Part shown: one piece after another, positions 23,389-33,235 of the stretch
Layout: every line of letters starts with the position of its first letter
How positions within the stretch are numbered: the first letter of the stretch is position 1
DNA from: Opitutaceae bacterium TAV5
Lineage (GTDB): Bacteria > Verrucomicrobiota > Verrucomicrobiia > Opitutales > Opitutaceae
Reading direction: 5' to 3'
Assembly (NCBI GenBank): GCA_000242935.3
Contig: CP007053.1
Coordinates: 2,713,001-2,777,000 of the forward strand
DNA length: 64,000 bases
The notes under the pieces: generated by a model
What the model was told of the DNA's origin: nothing
Seen by the model: only the letters and a program-made list of their open reading frames with translations
Databases searched by the model: none
Translations under genes and position numbers: made by a program

Positions 23389-24258
23389 ATGAAAATACTC
23401 CCTGCAAAAACCCTGGCCCTGATCGTTTCCACATTGGCCGCAAGCTGCGCACTGCAAGCAGCCGTCACCATCGGTGATGATTTCCAAAGCTACACTCCGG
23501 CATCCGTGTTGCCGACCGGCGACCTGCCTGATGTCTGGAGAACCGCCGCCGCCAACCGTCTCGACGATGGTGAAAATATCTTCACCCGGGTCGAAACCGA
23601 CACCCTGGATCTTTTCGGCTCCGGCACCGCCAACCAGTACCTGCGTTTCCAGGCCGTCGCCACCACCAGCAGCACCTATCACAATGTGGCCACCAATTTT
23701 CAAAACATCGCCACGACCGGCCAGATATCCCTGCGCTTTTATGAGCCGGTGGATGCCGCCGCCACCGGCAGCGGCTTCATTCTGCGCATCGGCAGAGGGG
23801 CAACGGCAAACAGCGGCACCGCCTTCGGATTGGCCTTCCAGAGTGGAACCCTCTACGCAACAACTGGCGCGAGCGTTGGGGTCGGCGGCGCGCTGGCGAC
23901 CTACTCACAAACCACAGCCCACACGCTCACCGTGGTCTTCAACAACTCCACCTCAAATGTCACTTACGACGGGACACGCAGCCTTGTCGCCAACACGATG
24001 GATGTCTGGCTGAATGGCACTCTCGTGGCATCTGGCGTCGCCAAGTCCGGCGAACTTGCGACTAACGCAATCATCAACGGAATCAACTTCACGGCCAAAA
24101 ACGGATCGGTCGGCACCCTCTGCATCGACGATGTGGCCGTCAGCGACACCATCAGCATCACATCCATTCCGGAGCCAGGAATCACCGCCCTCGCTGGCAG
24201 CATCCTGGTCGGCCTGACTGTTCTGGTTCGCAGGCTCCGGCCGAGGTCGCGCTCCTGA
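23389..24258 (+). CDS. PEP-CTERM sorting-domain protein, module B
   Basis: 289-aa exported protein. The signal peptide is MKILPAKTLALIVSTLAASC followed by ALQA. The beta-rich body has VTIGDDFQSYTPASVLP at the start and a LamG-like pattern (TMDVWLNGTLVASGV, IDDVAVSD). The C-terminal sorting signal is IPEPGITALAGSILVGLTV with a basic tail (RRLRPRSR). The frame is open upstream to 23335, but ATG 23389 directly begins the signal peptide. Probably surface-exposed after exosortase processing; glycan binding is inferred from fold pattern and context only. Confidence 0.85.
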   Translation: MKILPAKTLALIVSTLAASCALQAAVTIGDDFQSYTPASVLPTGDLPDVWRTAAANRLDDGENIFTRVETDTLDLFGSGTANQYLRFQAVATTSSTYHNVATNFQNIATTGQISLRFYEPVDAAATGSGFILRIGRGATANSGTAFGLAFQSGTLYATTGASVGVGGALATYSQTTAHTLTVVFNNSTSNVTYDGTRSLVANTMDVWLNGTLVASGVAKSGELATNAIINGINFTAKNGSVGTLCIDDVAVSDTISITSIPEPGITALAGSILVGLTVLVRRLRPRSRS

Positions 24259-24373
24259 AAGGCGTATTCAGGTAAAACGACAAAATCACAAAAACCGGAA
24301 AGGCGTCCCCGGCCACATCACCCGGCGATATCCGGTCCCCTCATTTCCTCCTTCCGCCCTCGATTCATCCACC

Positions 24374-25387
24374 ATGCCTGCTCACCAAGCCAGCCTCCCT
24401 TCCTCCGACACAGCAGTCGGTCATCCCGCCCTGCTTACCCCCGTCATGCTGGGCTCATGGTCCCTGATTGGCGATGCCAACTGGGGCCAGCAAAGTCGCG
24501 CCGATTCGGAGGCCGCCATCGAAGCGAGCCTCGAATCCGGCATCACCGCCTTCGACACCGCCCCCGCCTATGGCGATGGCTCTTCCGAATCTCTCCTCGG
24601 GGACAGGCTATCGTCACGGCGTGAGCACATTTACCTGGCCACCAAGTTTCGCGCCCCTCTCACGGACACCAATATCCGTCAGTCACTCGAAGACAGCCTG
24701 CGCCGCCTGAAAACCGATTACGTGGACCTGTATCAGATTCACTGGCCCGACCGCGCCACCCCCATCGCCCGCACCGCCGAGACATTGCTTGCGCTCAAGG
24801 ACGAAGGCAAAATCCGCGCCATCGGAGTTTGCAATTTCGGACCGCAGGATCTTGCCGAGGCCGTCCGGGTGATGCCCATCGCCACCAACCAGATGCCCTA
24901 CAGCCTCCTCTGGCGCGGGGTGGAGTTTGAGGTCATTCCCCTCTGCCGGAAACTCGGCATCCGCCTCCTCGCTTACAGTTCGCTCATGCAAGGTCTGCTT
25001 ACAGGAAAATTTGCCACCGCCGCGGATGTGCCCGAAGGCCGCGCGCGCACCAAACACTTCGCCTCGCAAGACCGCCCCAGGATCAAACACGGCGAACCCG
25101 GCCATGAAGCGACCACCTTCGCGGCCATTAAAAAACTCGCCGCGGTTTGCCGTGAGCTCCGCCTGCCCATGTCCGTCGCCTCTCTGGCCGCCCTGCTCGC
25201 CGAACCCGTTGTCGCCTCCGTCATCATGGGAGCGCGCAATGCCACCCAGTCTCGGGAAAATGCCCGCGTGCTCACCACCCGCCTCGATCCCTCCATGGTG
25301 CGCAGACTTTACGAAGCCACCGACACCCTGAAACAGGAAATCGGTCCTGAAATCGACCCCTGGCTGACGCCATCGCGTATCCAATAA
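24374..25387 (+). CDS. Aldo/keto reductase
   Basis: 337-aa NAD(P)H-dependent oxidoreductase with an AKR TIM barrel. Signatures: GITAFDTAPAYGDGSSESLL (catalytic Asp/Tyr), YLATKFR (catalytic Lys), DLYQIHWPD (His) and the C-terminal VIMGARNATQSREN cofactor loop. No signal peptide. It is 20 bases upstream of the UxuA-like gene on the same strand and probably in one operon, so a reduction or oxidation step on a sugar or keto-sugar of module B is likely; the substrate is unknown. Confidence 0.9.
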   Translation: MPAHQASLPSSDTAVGHPALLTPVMLGSWSLIGDANWGQQSRADSEAAIEASLESGITAFDTAPAYGDGSSESLLGDRLSSRREHIYLATKFRAPLTDTNIRQSLEDSLRRLKTDYVDLYQIHWPDRATPIARTAETLLALKDEGKIRAIGVCNFGPQDLAEAVRVMPIATNQMPYSLLWRGVEFEVIPLCRKLGIRLLAYSSLMQGLLTGKFATAADVPEGRARTKHFASQDRPRIKHGEPGHEATTFAAIKKLAAVCRELRLPMSVASLAALLAEPVVASVIMGARNATQSRENARVLTTRLDPSMVRRLYEATDTLKQEIGPEIDPWLTPSRIQ

Positions 25388-25407
25388 AAAAAGACAAAGG
25401 AAAAACA

Positions 25408-26529
25408 GTGAAACTCGGCCTTGGCTTAAAACCTCACCTCTGGACTGCGGAGCGCCTCAAGCTCACCCGGCAACTCGGCTGTGAAAGCGTCGTGGCCTGG
25501 GTGCCCCTGCCGGAAGGCGACGGCATCTGGCACCTCGACGACCTCCTCCGTCTCCGGGAGGACGCGGATCGCGCCGGACTGGAATTCTCCACCATCGAGA
25601 ATTTCCATCCCGGCCACTGGGATCACATCGTTCTGGGCGAGCCCGGCAAGGAACGGCAGATCGACAACCTCTGCCAGACCCTGACAAATGCCGCCCGGGC
25701 CGGCATTCGCCACTGGGGCTACAGTTTCAGTGTCTGTGGAGTGCAGGGTTATTATACCGAACACAACAACACGGCCGGTCGCGGACTGTCGAGTATCAAG
25801 TGTTTCGACACGGGAAGGCTGCCCCCGGACTGGACTCCGCCGCCAAACCGCGAATTCTGGTTCAACACCACCCTGGAGCGCCGGCCCGCCACCGGCACCA
25901 TCCCCCCTGTCGGCGAGCAGGAAATGTGGGAACGCTTTCACTGGTTTCTGGAAAAAATCCTGCCCGTTGCCGAGGAGGCAGGCATCAGGCTTTGCGCCCA
26001 CCCCGACGATCCTCCCGTGCCCGTCCTGCGCGGGATGGCCCGCCCGCTGTGCAATCTGGAGGGGCATCGCAAGCTGCTCTCGCTCGTGGACAGCCCCTGC
26101 AACTGTCTTGAGTTTTGCCAGGGCACGGTCTCCACCATGCCCGGCGTGGATATTTACGAGGCGATCCGGGAATTCGCCAGCGGGGGAAAAATCGGCTACG
26201 TTCATTTTCGCAACACCAGCGGCACGCTGCCCGCCTACTCGGAAGTCTTCATCGACGACGGCTACGTCGATATGCGCAAGGCGCTCCGTCTCTACCAGGA
26301 ATGCGGATTCGATGGACTGCTCATTCCCGACCACACCCCGATCGTATCAAGCGACGCCCCTTGGGACACCGGCATGGCCTTCGCTCTCGGATTCATGCGG
26401 GGCGCCTGTTCCGGAAAACATCCCGCAAAACCGGATTCCGGCCATTCGACGTGCAGGCAATCACGGCTCCTCACCGAACATGAAATCAGTCAACACCCTT
26501 TCCTCTGTGCCCTCGGCGAGTCCTCTTGA
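25408..26529 (+). CDS. Mannonate dehydratase (UxuA)-like enzyme
   Basis: 373-aa TIM-barrel protein of the xylose-isomerase-like/UxuA group. The metal-site stretches LCAHPDDPP, GYVHFRNTSG, EVFIDDGYVDM and LLIPDHTP match the UxuA order. UxuA converts D-mannonate to 2-keto-3-deoxygluconate in uronate catabolism, which fits the lyase-like and MFS genes downstream. The start is GTG 25408, preceded by AAAGG. The segment GYSFSVCGVQGYYTEHNN differs from classical UxuA, so a related acid-sugar dehydratase or epimerase is possible. About 45 C-terminal residues after the core look like an extension; its last 50 bases overlap the MFS gene in another frame. Confidence 0.75.
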   Translation: MKLGLGLKPHLWTAERLKLTRQLGCESVVAWVPLPEGDGIWHLDDLLRLREDADRAGLEFSTIENFHPGHWDHIVLGEPGKERQIDNLCQTLTNAARAGIRHWGYSFSVCGVQGYYTEHNNTAGRGLSSIKCFDTGRLPPDWTPPPNREFWFNTTLERRPATGTIPPVGEQEMWERFHWFLEKILPVAEEAGIRLCAHPDDPPVPVLRGMARPLCNLEGHRKLLSLVDSPCNCLEFCQGTVSTMPGVDIYEAIREFASGGKIGYVHFRNTSGTLPAYSEVFIDDGYVDMRKALRLYQECGFDGLLIPDHTPIVSSDAPWDTGMAFALGFMRGACSGKHPAKPDSGHSTCRQSRLLTEHEISQHPFLCALGESS

Positions 26530-28000
26530 TGCGATTCCCGCGGTACCGGATTCCGGAAACGCCGTCCCGGACACATCGAAAAAAACTCCAAAAATCTGGA
26601 CGGTCGGCACGCTGACCTACACATCCGGCGGACTCGTCGTTCTTTTCTGCTGGTTGCTGTTCGGCGACTTTGCCTGGTCGATGCGCGACCGCTCGGTGGG
26701 ACCGATGGCGTCCTGGTATTTGAAAAACCTGGGCGTCTCAAACCTGGTATTCGGGCTGCTGGTGAGCACATTCCCGGCGGCAGTGACGCTGGTCCTCGGG
26801 CCGATCATCAGCGTGAAGTCGGACCGGCATCGGGGAAAGTGGGGGCGCAGGATTCCGTTCCTGCTGGTGACGACGCCGATGGCGGCCTGCGGCATGATCG
26901 GGATCGCGTTCACCCCGTATATGGCGCGGTGGGTGCACGGGTTTTTCCCGGAGGCGAGCGAATTGTTGGTGGCGGTGGCCTGCTTCGGGGTGTTCTGGGC
27001 GGCATTCGAGCTTGCGACGACGGCGGGGCAGGCGGTGTTCGGCGGTTTGATCAACGATGTGGTGCCGAAGGAAATGCTCGGGCGGTTCTACGGTCTGTTC
27101 CGGGCGGTAAGCCTGATCGACGGCATCATTTTCAACTACTGGATTATGGGCAAGGTGCCGGATCATTTCACGCTGATCCTGGCGATCATCGGCGTATTCT
27201 ACGGGATGGCATTCATGTGGGTTTGCTTCAAGGTGAAGGAGGGGAGGTATCCGCCGCCTGCGGTGGATACGAACGTCCAGCAGCCGGGGAAGGAATGGCC
27301 GGGAGCCGGGGATAGACGATCGCGGTCGGCGTGGAAGCCGGCTTTCCACCAAGGCGTGTTTGCGGGTTTTGGGCGGGGTGTGCGTCTTTACTTTCGCGAG
27401 TGTTTTACGAATCCATACTATGTATCCGTTTTTGTGATGCTGATGAGCGGAGGACTGGCGTTCATGCCGGTCAACACCTTTGCGATCCCCTACGCGCGGA
27501 GCCTGGAGATGAGCATGGATTTTTACGGAAAGTGCACGGCGGCCACGTTCCTCACGTCGCTCTGCCTGGCGTATTTCCTCGGCTGGCTGGCGGATGTGTT
27601 TCACCCGATCAGGACATGCATGGTGGCGCTGATCGGGTATTTTTTCGTGACGCTGTTCGGCTGGTTTTTCGCGACGACACCGGAACGGTTTGCGGTGGCG
27701 TATGTGCTGCACGGCGTGCTGGCCGGGTGCTACTACACCAGCGCAGCGTCGCTGGGGCAGCGGCTGTATCCACATTCCCGGTTCGCCCAGTTCGCCTCGG
27801 CGGCGGGTATCCTGACATCGATCTGCACGATGGGATTAGGACCGCTACTCGGGGTGGTGATCGACTGGACGGGGATGATCTATCGCTACACGTTCCTGGC
27901 TGGCGGCACACTCACGTTGGTGGCGCTGGCGGCGGCGCTCTACGTTTATGGCAAGTTCATGAAACTGGGTGGCCCCAAAGGCTACGTTGCGCCCGAGTAA
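26480..28000 (+). CDS. MFS-type sugar transporter
   Basis: 506-aa inner-membrane transporter with about 12 helices. The first helix region is SGGLVVLFCWLLFGDFAWSM. The loop 2-3 motif SDRHRGKWGRRIPFLL is the MFS/GPH-type signature (D-R-x-G-x-x-G-R-R). Later segments include NTFAIPYARSLEMS and ASLGQRLYPHSRFAQFASAA. Likely imports a sugar acid or oligosaccharide released by module B enzymes. The ATG at 26480 overlaps the uxuA-like 3' end by 50 bases, and no strong ribosome binding site is seen, so translation may be coupled. The substrate is inferred from neighbours only. Confidence 0.85.
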   Translation: MKSVNTLSSVPSASPLDAIPAVPDSGNAVPDTSKKTPKIWTVGTLTYTSGGLVVLFCWLLFGDFAWSMRDRSVGPMASWYLKNLGVSNLVFGLLVSTFPAAVTLVLGPIISVKSDRHRGKWGRRIPFLLVTTPMAACGMIGIAFTPYMARWVHGFFPEASELLVAVACFGVFWAAFELATTAGQAVFGGLINDVVPKEMLGRFYGLFRAVSLIDGIIFNYWIMGKVPDHFTLILAIIGVFYGMAFMWVCFKVKEGRYPPPAVDTNVQQPGKEWPGAGDRRSRSAWKPAFHQGVFAGFGRGVRLYFRECFTNPYYVSVFVMLMSGGLAFMPVNTFAIPYARSLEMSMDFYGKCTAATFLTSLCLAYFLGWLADVFHPIRTCMVALIGYFFVTLFGWFFATTPERFAVAYVLHGVLAGCYYTSAASLGQRLYPHSRFAQFASAAGILTSICTMGLGPLLGVVIDWTGMIYRYTFLAGGTLTLVALAAALYVYGKFMKLGGPKGYVAPE

Positions 28001-28058
28001 ACCTGCCGATTGAAAACAGCAACAAACCCGATCAATCTTCCACTCCCCCTCCAGCCCC

Positions 28059-30392
28059 ATGACATTTCATCCTGTCCTGATTGTAGTATCCATCGCTGTC
28101 GTCCTCAAAATGGCGACGGTGGAAGTCCGCAGTAACACCGAGCCGGCCAACGCGGGACTTTTTTCCGGATCGATTGTCGCGCGACCGGAACTACGCGGCA
28201 AGCATCCGCGACTATTCGTTTCCGAAAGGGAACTTCAGTCCGCAATCAATCGCTGCCAAACCGACGACACGTGGAGAAAGCATTATTTCCGCCCGCGCGG
28301 CGTTGAGCTTGGCACCGTTCCCCGCCCCGTTGATCTGCGCGACAGGTCTCTGCCCTGCACGGTGCTCGGGAAACTCGCAGTCGCCTACGCCCTGTCCGGC
28401 GACTCGGTTTATCTGGAGCGACTTCGAGCTTGGCTGACTTTCATGCAGGGCTCCAGTCCCGTCACAATCCGTAGCATTGGCAGCAGGGATAATGCGGATC
28501 TTTTTTGCGGGCAGATGCTGACGGGGCTCGCCATCTCTTACGATGTGCTGAAAGGGCGCGTGCCTGCCGAAGTCGAAAACGCCCTCCGCGACCATCTTGT
28601 TTCCCAGGCCCGTCAGACCTGGGCCGACCTGATTGCCATCCGCCATTATCCCTACGAACAAAACCACTTTTCCATTCCGGTGGGCGGCCTGCTTGTCGCC
28701 TCACTTGCTCTTCTGGACGAGGAGGCCGATGCCTCCGCCTGGGGAATCTGGTCGTCCAATGCGCTCCGCCGCTGCCTGGAGGCGCTTTCTCCCGACGGCT
28801 GGTTTTTCGAGGGTATGAATTATTGGGGATATACGATGCAATTCCCCGTTACCGCCGCCTATGCGCTTCAGCACGTGACCGGCGTAAGCCTGTTCGAAAT
28901 ACCCTCGCTAAAAAACAGCCCCTCGTATCTCGCTCACAACTTCCTCCCGAACCCTGACTTCGTTTTTGATTTCGCCGACTGGGGGCCAAGGGTGAACCAG
29001 GATGGAACCACTGCCCAACGCGGTTATGATCGGCCTTGGCATACGCACCCGACGACAATCCCGACATTCATTCCTTCTCTCCTGAATCGCGCCCGCTCCC
29101 ATCCGCTGCTGGATGCCTTTCTGGAAGGACGCCGCACAAGTGATGTCGGCCTGAACGGCATTATCGGTTCCCTGCTGCAACTGCCCGCCGTCCAGAAGGG
29201 CAGGACGTCTGCCGACCTGAGTCCATATCCTCCCTGCCACTATTTCGAGGACATGGGAGTAATCCACTGGCGGGAGAACTGGAGTGATTCCGGCGCCACG
29301 GCCATCGCGTTCAAGTCCGGTCCTCCCGGCGGCCACGCCATGACCTCGCTCTTGCGCCAGTTTCCCGACTGGAAGCCCTCCCTTGGTCATGCCCATCCGG
29401 ATGCCGGCTCGTTCATTCTGTTTTCCAAGGGCGTTTTCCTCGCCAACGATACCGGCTATGCAGTCAAGAAGACCGCCTGGCACAACTCGATCCTCGTGAA
29501 TGGCGCCGGTCAGGTGGAGGAAGGCACGGCTTTCCTTACCTTCAAAAATGTTCCCTACGAGAAACTGAACCGTATCCGCATGGAAAACGTCTGGCTTGGT
29601 CGGAGGATAATCGCCGGCACAGCGAATTTCGCCGCCGCCTACGATGATGCACTCGGCCTGACTGAAATGCGCCGGCACCTCGTCATGATCGACGGACGCT
29701 ACCTGGTGATTCTTGACCGGATGGGTGCGTCGTCTCCCCACGAATACGAATGGCGCCTGCACAGCGATCAGGCTGCCGTCAAAGACGATCAAGGGCGTTT
29801 CGTCATGACCAACGGCCCCGGTCGCCTTGTCATCAAAAACCTGCTCCCCGTGGCGTCGGCGGGCGTGTCGCCGACCATCGTGGAAACCGAGCTTTTCGAA
29901 TTCAAAACACGCTCGCGTCCGCAACAACGCGGCCACCACCTCGCGCTAAAATCCCCGCGAACCGCGCGCGCCCGGTTTCTCGTTGCCATGAACATTCAGT
30001 CATCGGATGCGGACTCGCGAAACTTCCATGCGAGGGAAGTCTTCGATGGAAAAACAGAACTGTCCGACGCAGCGGGCTCCTGCACCGTGTGGATCGGAAA
30101 CAGCGCCGAGCTGCGGGGATCGTTTGCCTATGTTCTCCGTGACCCGCGGGGTGTTGCCATCTCGGCAGGACTCCACGGCGCCGAACTCAAAACCCCCGAT
30201 GTTTCCATCACGCGAAAAAGCGAAATCGGGGCCGTCACCCTGGACCTCGATCCCGATGTCGGCTCATGGAGTATCGAAGACATGAATACGCACGCAGGTT
30301 CAGCGACATTTCCTGCTTCAATTGCTCCCGAGTCGGGAGCAGTTCTTCAAATCAACGGCAGACGCCAGACAATCGTCATGCCCAAACCCTGA
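28059..30392 (+). CDS. Heparinase II/III- or alginate-lyase-like protein
   Basis: 777-aa protein with a hydrophobic N-terminus (PVLIVVSIAVVLKMA), so probably exported. The N-terminal alpha/alpha toroid contains GKHPRLFVSERELQSAI, RHYPYEQNHFSIPVGGLLVA and ALSPDGWFFEGMNYWGYTM (Asn-His and Tyr residues typical of PL15/PL17-like lyases). The C-terminal beta part contains HYFEDMGVIHWRENW, GHAHPDAGSFILFSKGVFLA and TAWHNSILVNGAGQ, the heparinase II/III C-domain signature. Expected to cleave a uronic-acid glycan by beta-elimination; the product could feed the UxuA-like step. It lies 58 bases after the MFS gene and 20 before a pseudopilin gene. Confidence 0.8.
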   Translation: MTFHPVLIVVSIAVVLKMATVEVRSNTEPANAGLFSGSIVARPELRGKHPRLFVSERELQSAINRCQTDDTWRKHYFRPRGVELGTVPRPVDLRDRSLPCTVLGKLAVAYALSGDSVYLERLRAWLTFMQGSSPVTIRSIGSRDNADLFCGQMLTGLAISYDVLKGRVPAEVENALRDHLVSQARQTWADLIAIRHYPYEQNHFSIPVGGLLVASLALLDEEADASAWGIWSSNALRRCLEALSPDGWFFEGMNYWGYTMQFPVTAAYALQHVTGVSLFEIPSLKNSPSYLAHNFLPNPDFVFDFADWGPRVNQDGTTAQRGYDRPWHTHPTTIPTFIPSLLNRARSHPLLDAFLEGRRTSDVGLNGIIGSLLQLPAVQKGRTSADLSPYPPCHYFEDMGVIHWRENWSDSGATAIAFKSGPPGGHAMTSLLRQFPDWKPSLGHAHPDAGSFILFSKGVFLANDTGYAVKKTAWHNSILVNGAGQVEEGTAFLTFKNVPYEKLNRIRMENVWLGRRIIAGTANFAAAYDDALGLTEMRRHLVMIDGRYLVILDRMGASSPHEYEWRLHSDQAAVKDDQGRFVMTNGPGRLVIKNLLPVASAGVSPTIVETELFEFKTRSRPQQRGHHLALKSPRTARARFLVAMNIQSSDADSRNFHAREVFDGKTELSDAAGSCTVWIGNSAELRGSFAYVLRDPRGVAISAGLHGAELKTPDVSITRKSEIGAVTLDLDPDVGSWSIEDMNTHAGSATFPASIAPESGAVLQINGRRQTIVMPKP

Positions 30393-30412
30393 CACCTCCC
30401 CCCAAAAAACAC

Positions 30413-31081
30413 ATGAAATCACCATCCCGTCCACGCGCCGCCCGGCGCGCCGCCTTCACGCTGATCGAACTGCTCACCGTCATTGCGATTATCGGCATCC
30501 TCGCCGCCATCATGATCCCGACAGTGGGGAAAGTGCGCGGCATGGCCAATGACGCCCAGTGCAAAACCTCCCTGCGCCAGTGGGGCATGGCCATGCAACT
30601 TTATATCGACGATAACAAGGGGCGCCTGCCCGGCCCATGTCCTGTTTACATCGAACGGCAACTGGATCCCGTCAACCCGGACGATACCGGCAACCGTCAT
30701 CTTTTCCGCTATCTCGCCCCCTATGTTTCCCTCAAAAACCACGATTCAGGCATCGTTCCCGATGCTTACATTTGCTCCGCTTGGGTTCGCGCAACACCCA
30801 ATGCCAAGAGAGGCGAAGTCTACATGCTGCGCAGACCGGAAGACTCGGATTTTTTCCCCTACGGCTGGAACACTTCCAGCCCTTGGCTCTATGCAACCGT
30901 GATTGCCGATGAACGTTGGCGCGAAACAGTTGCCATGATCGACATGGACGACGAACTGCCCACCTCTGATCACCTCACAAAAGCCCCGCCCCGTCCCGTT
31001 CACGGCGGCCACCGCAACGTCTTGCATTGGGACTGGCACGTAAGCCCCCGCAAAGTCACCGGGAAAAAAGGCGAATCCTGA
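30413..31081 (+). CDS. Prepilin-like (type II pseudopilin) protein, module B
   Basis: 222-aa protein with a basic leader (MKSPSRPRAARRA) and the class III signal [19 protein letters not shown] with Glu at +5 and Ala at -1. The variable middle is followed by a C-terminal HGGHRNVLHWDWHVSPRK segment, a variant of the H...DGH motif in which the usual DG is DW. The ATG at 30413 is 20 bases after the lyase stop. Envelope location after prepilin peptidase processing; function unknown. It is the module B counterpart of 9346, 40852 and 62295. Confidence 0.85.
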   Translation: MKSPSRPRAARRAAFTLIELLTVIAIIGILAAIMIPTVGKVRGMANDAQCKTSLRQWGMAMQLYIDDNKGRLPGPCPVYIERQLDPVNPDDTGNRHLFRYLAPYVSLKNHDSGIVPDAYICSAWVRATPNAKRGEVYMLRRPEDSDFFPYGWNTSSPWLYATVIADERWRETVAMIDMDDELPTSDHLTKAPPRPVHGGHRNVLHWDWHVSPRKVTGKKGES

Positions 31082-31129
31082 TTCCGCACCGCACCGTCCT
31101 CCCCCTTCTTCATTTGTCATTGGTTCATC

Positions 31130-32137
31130 ATGGAAAAAGAAAAACACAAAATCGGCATTCTTGGCTGCGGATGGATCATGCGGGATGTTTACACCCCCAT
31201 CATCCAAAAACTCTCCGACCGTGTGGAGGTCGCCGCGCTCTGCGACCTGAAGCCGGAAAATCTGCAAACGGCGTCGCGGAATTTCCCGCAAGCCCGCACC
31301 TATGCGAACCCGGAAGCGCTCGTCGAATCCGCCGGTCTGGATGCCCTCATGGTTTTGACCTCCGTGCACGCCAACGCCAGAATGGCATCCCTCGCACTGC
31401 AGGCCGGTCTGGATGTCTTTTTGGAAAAACCGCCGGCCATATCCCTGGAGGAGCTGGACTGGCTGCTGGAGTGCGAAACGAAAGCGAGTGGCCGACTTTA
31501 CACAGCGTTCAACCGTCGGCACACCCCCCTCCTTGCCGGTGTCGATTTTTCCACCTCCATGCATTGCGTTCGCGGACGTATGGAACGGCGGCGGCGTGTT
31601 GTGGAAATTTTCCCTTACACCGCCATTCACCTGATCGATTCCGTGCAATTCTATACCGGCTCCCGTTTTTCCGAAGCGGAGGTTCTTTTCGGCCATTCGC
31701 CGTCTCCGCACTGGAGCGTGCGAGGTGCATGGGCCGGTGGAGCTACCTGTCATCTCGAGCTTTTCCCTGCGAGCGGCGAATATTGCGAATCGCTGGTGAT
31801 TGAAGGCAGCGCCCATACCTGGGAAATCCAGTTCCCCAATTCCGCCAGCGCATTCCCGCGAGGCCAACTCCTGCGAACAACAAGGGCGGCACCCTCTTCG
31901 GCGGCGCGCATTCCCGATGTGCCGGGCGACGACCTTGAGCAGATGGGTTATGCGCCGGCTTTCCGGAAGTTTGTCGATGCCCTCGACGGGGATGACCTGC
32001 CAGGGGCCATCTGGCTCCTCTCCGACTGCCGGACAACCATCGCTATCATGGAATCCATGATACAAAAATCGGAAAAACCAATACATCTTTCAATCGAAAG
32101 GACGGATGTATCCAGGCTACAACAACATTCCTCGTAG
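31130..32137 (+). CDS. Gfo/Idh/MocA family oxidoreductase
   Basis: 335-aa NAD(P)-dependent sugar oxidoreductase. The N-terminal Rossmann motif is KIGILGCGWIMRDVYTPII (GxGxx-type), then VAALCDLKPENLQTA and the conserved DVFLEKPPAISLEEL (EKP). The C-terminal domain is beta-rich. Acts on a sugar or sugar acid; substrate unknown. It begins 48 bases after the pseudopilin and ends 45 bases before the dehydrogenase, so it is probably the same transcript. Confidence 0.85.
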   Translation: MEKEKHKIGILGCGWIMRDVYTPIIQKLSDRVEVAALCDLKPENLQTASRNFPQARTYANPEALVESAGLDALMVLTSVHANARMASLALQAGLDVFLEKPPAISLEELDWLLECETKASGRLYTAFNRRHTPLLAGVDFSTSMHCVRGRMERRRRVVEIFPYTAIHLIDSVQFYTGSRFSEAEVLFGHSPSPHWSVRGAWAGGATCHLELFPASGEYCESLVIEGSAHTWEIQFPNSASAFPRGQLLRTTRAAPSSAARIPDVPGDDLEQMGYAPAFRKFVDALDGDDLPGAIWLLSDCRTTIAIMESMIQKSEKPIHLSIERTDVSRLQQHSS

Positions 32138-32182
32138 GACATGCCGTCTGACTTTGTTCACAGTTTCCGCAGCGGCGGCTCC

Positions 32183-33211
32183 ATGCCCCGCGTGCTCTTC
32201 GCTCTTTCCGGATATGACCGGAACATGTTTTTGCCACACCTTGCCTACGCAATCGAAACGCTCAATGAAGCGGAATGCGTGGTGCCGGATACCCTGCCGG
32301 CCAAATCGGAACCCGGTTTATGGCGCGCCTTGCTCGAAGAGACCCGACCGGATGTGATCGTGTCGGCGTGGGCCACGCCCCCCGTTCCCGCTGACTGGAT
32401 CGCGGCTGACAGCCCGGCCCCGTGTCCACTGCGCTACCTCTGTCACCTTGGCGGCAGTGTGCGTCAAAAAGTGCCGCGCCTGTTTCTCGAACGCGGCGGC
32501 CTCGTCACCAACTGGGGTGGGCAAGCTGCCGCGCAGGTGGCCGAACACGCCCTGCTGCTTGCCCTCGCCACCTTGCGTCGCGCCCCCGCGTGGTTGGGTG
32601 GCGAAAATGGCCCACCGGTCCGCATGATTCGCATTGGTGATCTGGATACACGCACGCTTTTCGGCCGACGAATCGGCGTGCACGGTTGCGGGAGCGTGGC
32701 GCGCAAACTCGCCGCCTTGCTGCGCCCCTTTGAATGCGATGTTGCCTGTTTTTCGGCGGGAGTGCCCGATGACGTTGTCCACGCCTCCGGGATGCGCCCG
32801 GCTGGTTCGCTGGCGGAGTTGTTTGGCGGAAAAGAAATCCTCTTCGAATGCGAGGCGCTCACGCCTGCCAGCGAATTGTGTGTTGACGCCGCCATGCTGG
32901 CCCGTCTGCCCGATGGGGCGCTTTTTGTGAACGTGGCTCGTGGTCGACTCCTGGACGAGACAGCCTTGTTGCGTGAAGTGCGCTCCGGGCGGCTGCAGGC
33001 CGCGCTCGACGTGCTGACTGTCGAACCCGTGCCCGCCGATTCCCCCTGGCGGGTGCAACCCGGAGCGATTTATTCACCACACATCGCCGGCCCCACGGGT
33101 GACATGATGCCCCGCATCGGGGCCGCCGCCTTGGAAAATCTCATCAATTACCTTGCTGGCAGGCCGTTAGGAAATCTTGTCTCCCTCGACCTGTACGATC
33201 GCGCCACATAG
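32183..33211 (+). CDS. D-isomer-specific 2-hydroxyacid dehydrogenase
   Basis: 342-aa NAD-dependent dehydrogenase. The nucleotide-binding motif is RRIGVHGCGSVARKLAALL. Catalytic residues are present: Arg in VNVARGRLLDE, Glu in DVLTVEPVP and His in YSPHIAGPTG. A start at 32141 is possible; the ATG at 32183 (MPRVLFALSGYDRN) is closer to the conserved fold. Last gene of module B; it likely handles a hydroxyacid or sugar-acid intermediate. Only partly similar to LdhA at 49035, so not a recent duplicate. Confidence 0.8.
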   Translation: MPRVLFALSGYDRNMFLPHLAYAIETLNEAECVVPDTLPAKSEPGLWRALLEETRPDVIVSAWATPPVPADWIAADSPAPCPLRYLCHLGGSVRQKVPRLFLERGGLVTNWGGQAAAQVAEHALLLALATLRRAPAWLGGENGPPVRMIRIGDLDTRTLFGRRIGVHGCGSVARKLAALLRPFECDVACFSAGVPDDVVHASGMRPAGSLAELFGGKEILFECEALTPASELCVDAAMLARLPDGALFVNVARGRLLDETALLREVRSGRLQAALDVLTVEPVPADSPWRVQPGAIYSPHIAGPTGDMMPRIGAAALENLINYLAGRPLGNLVSLDLYDRAT

Positions 33212-33235
33212 TTCGCGCACGGTCTCTCCAGTCGT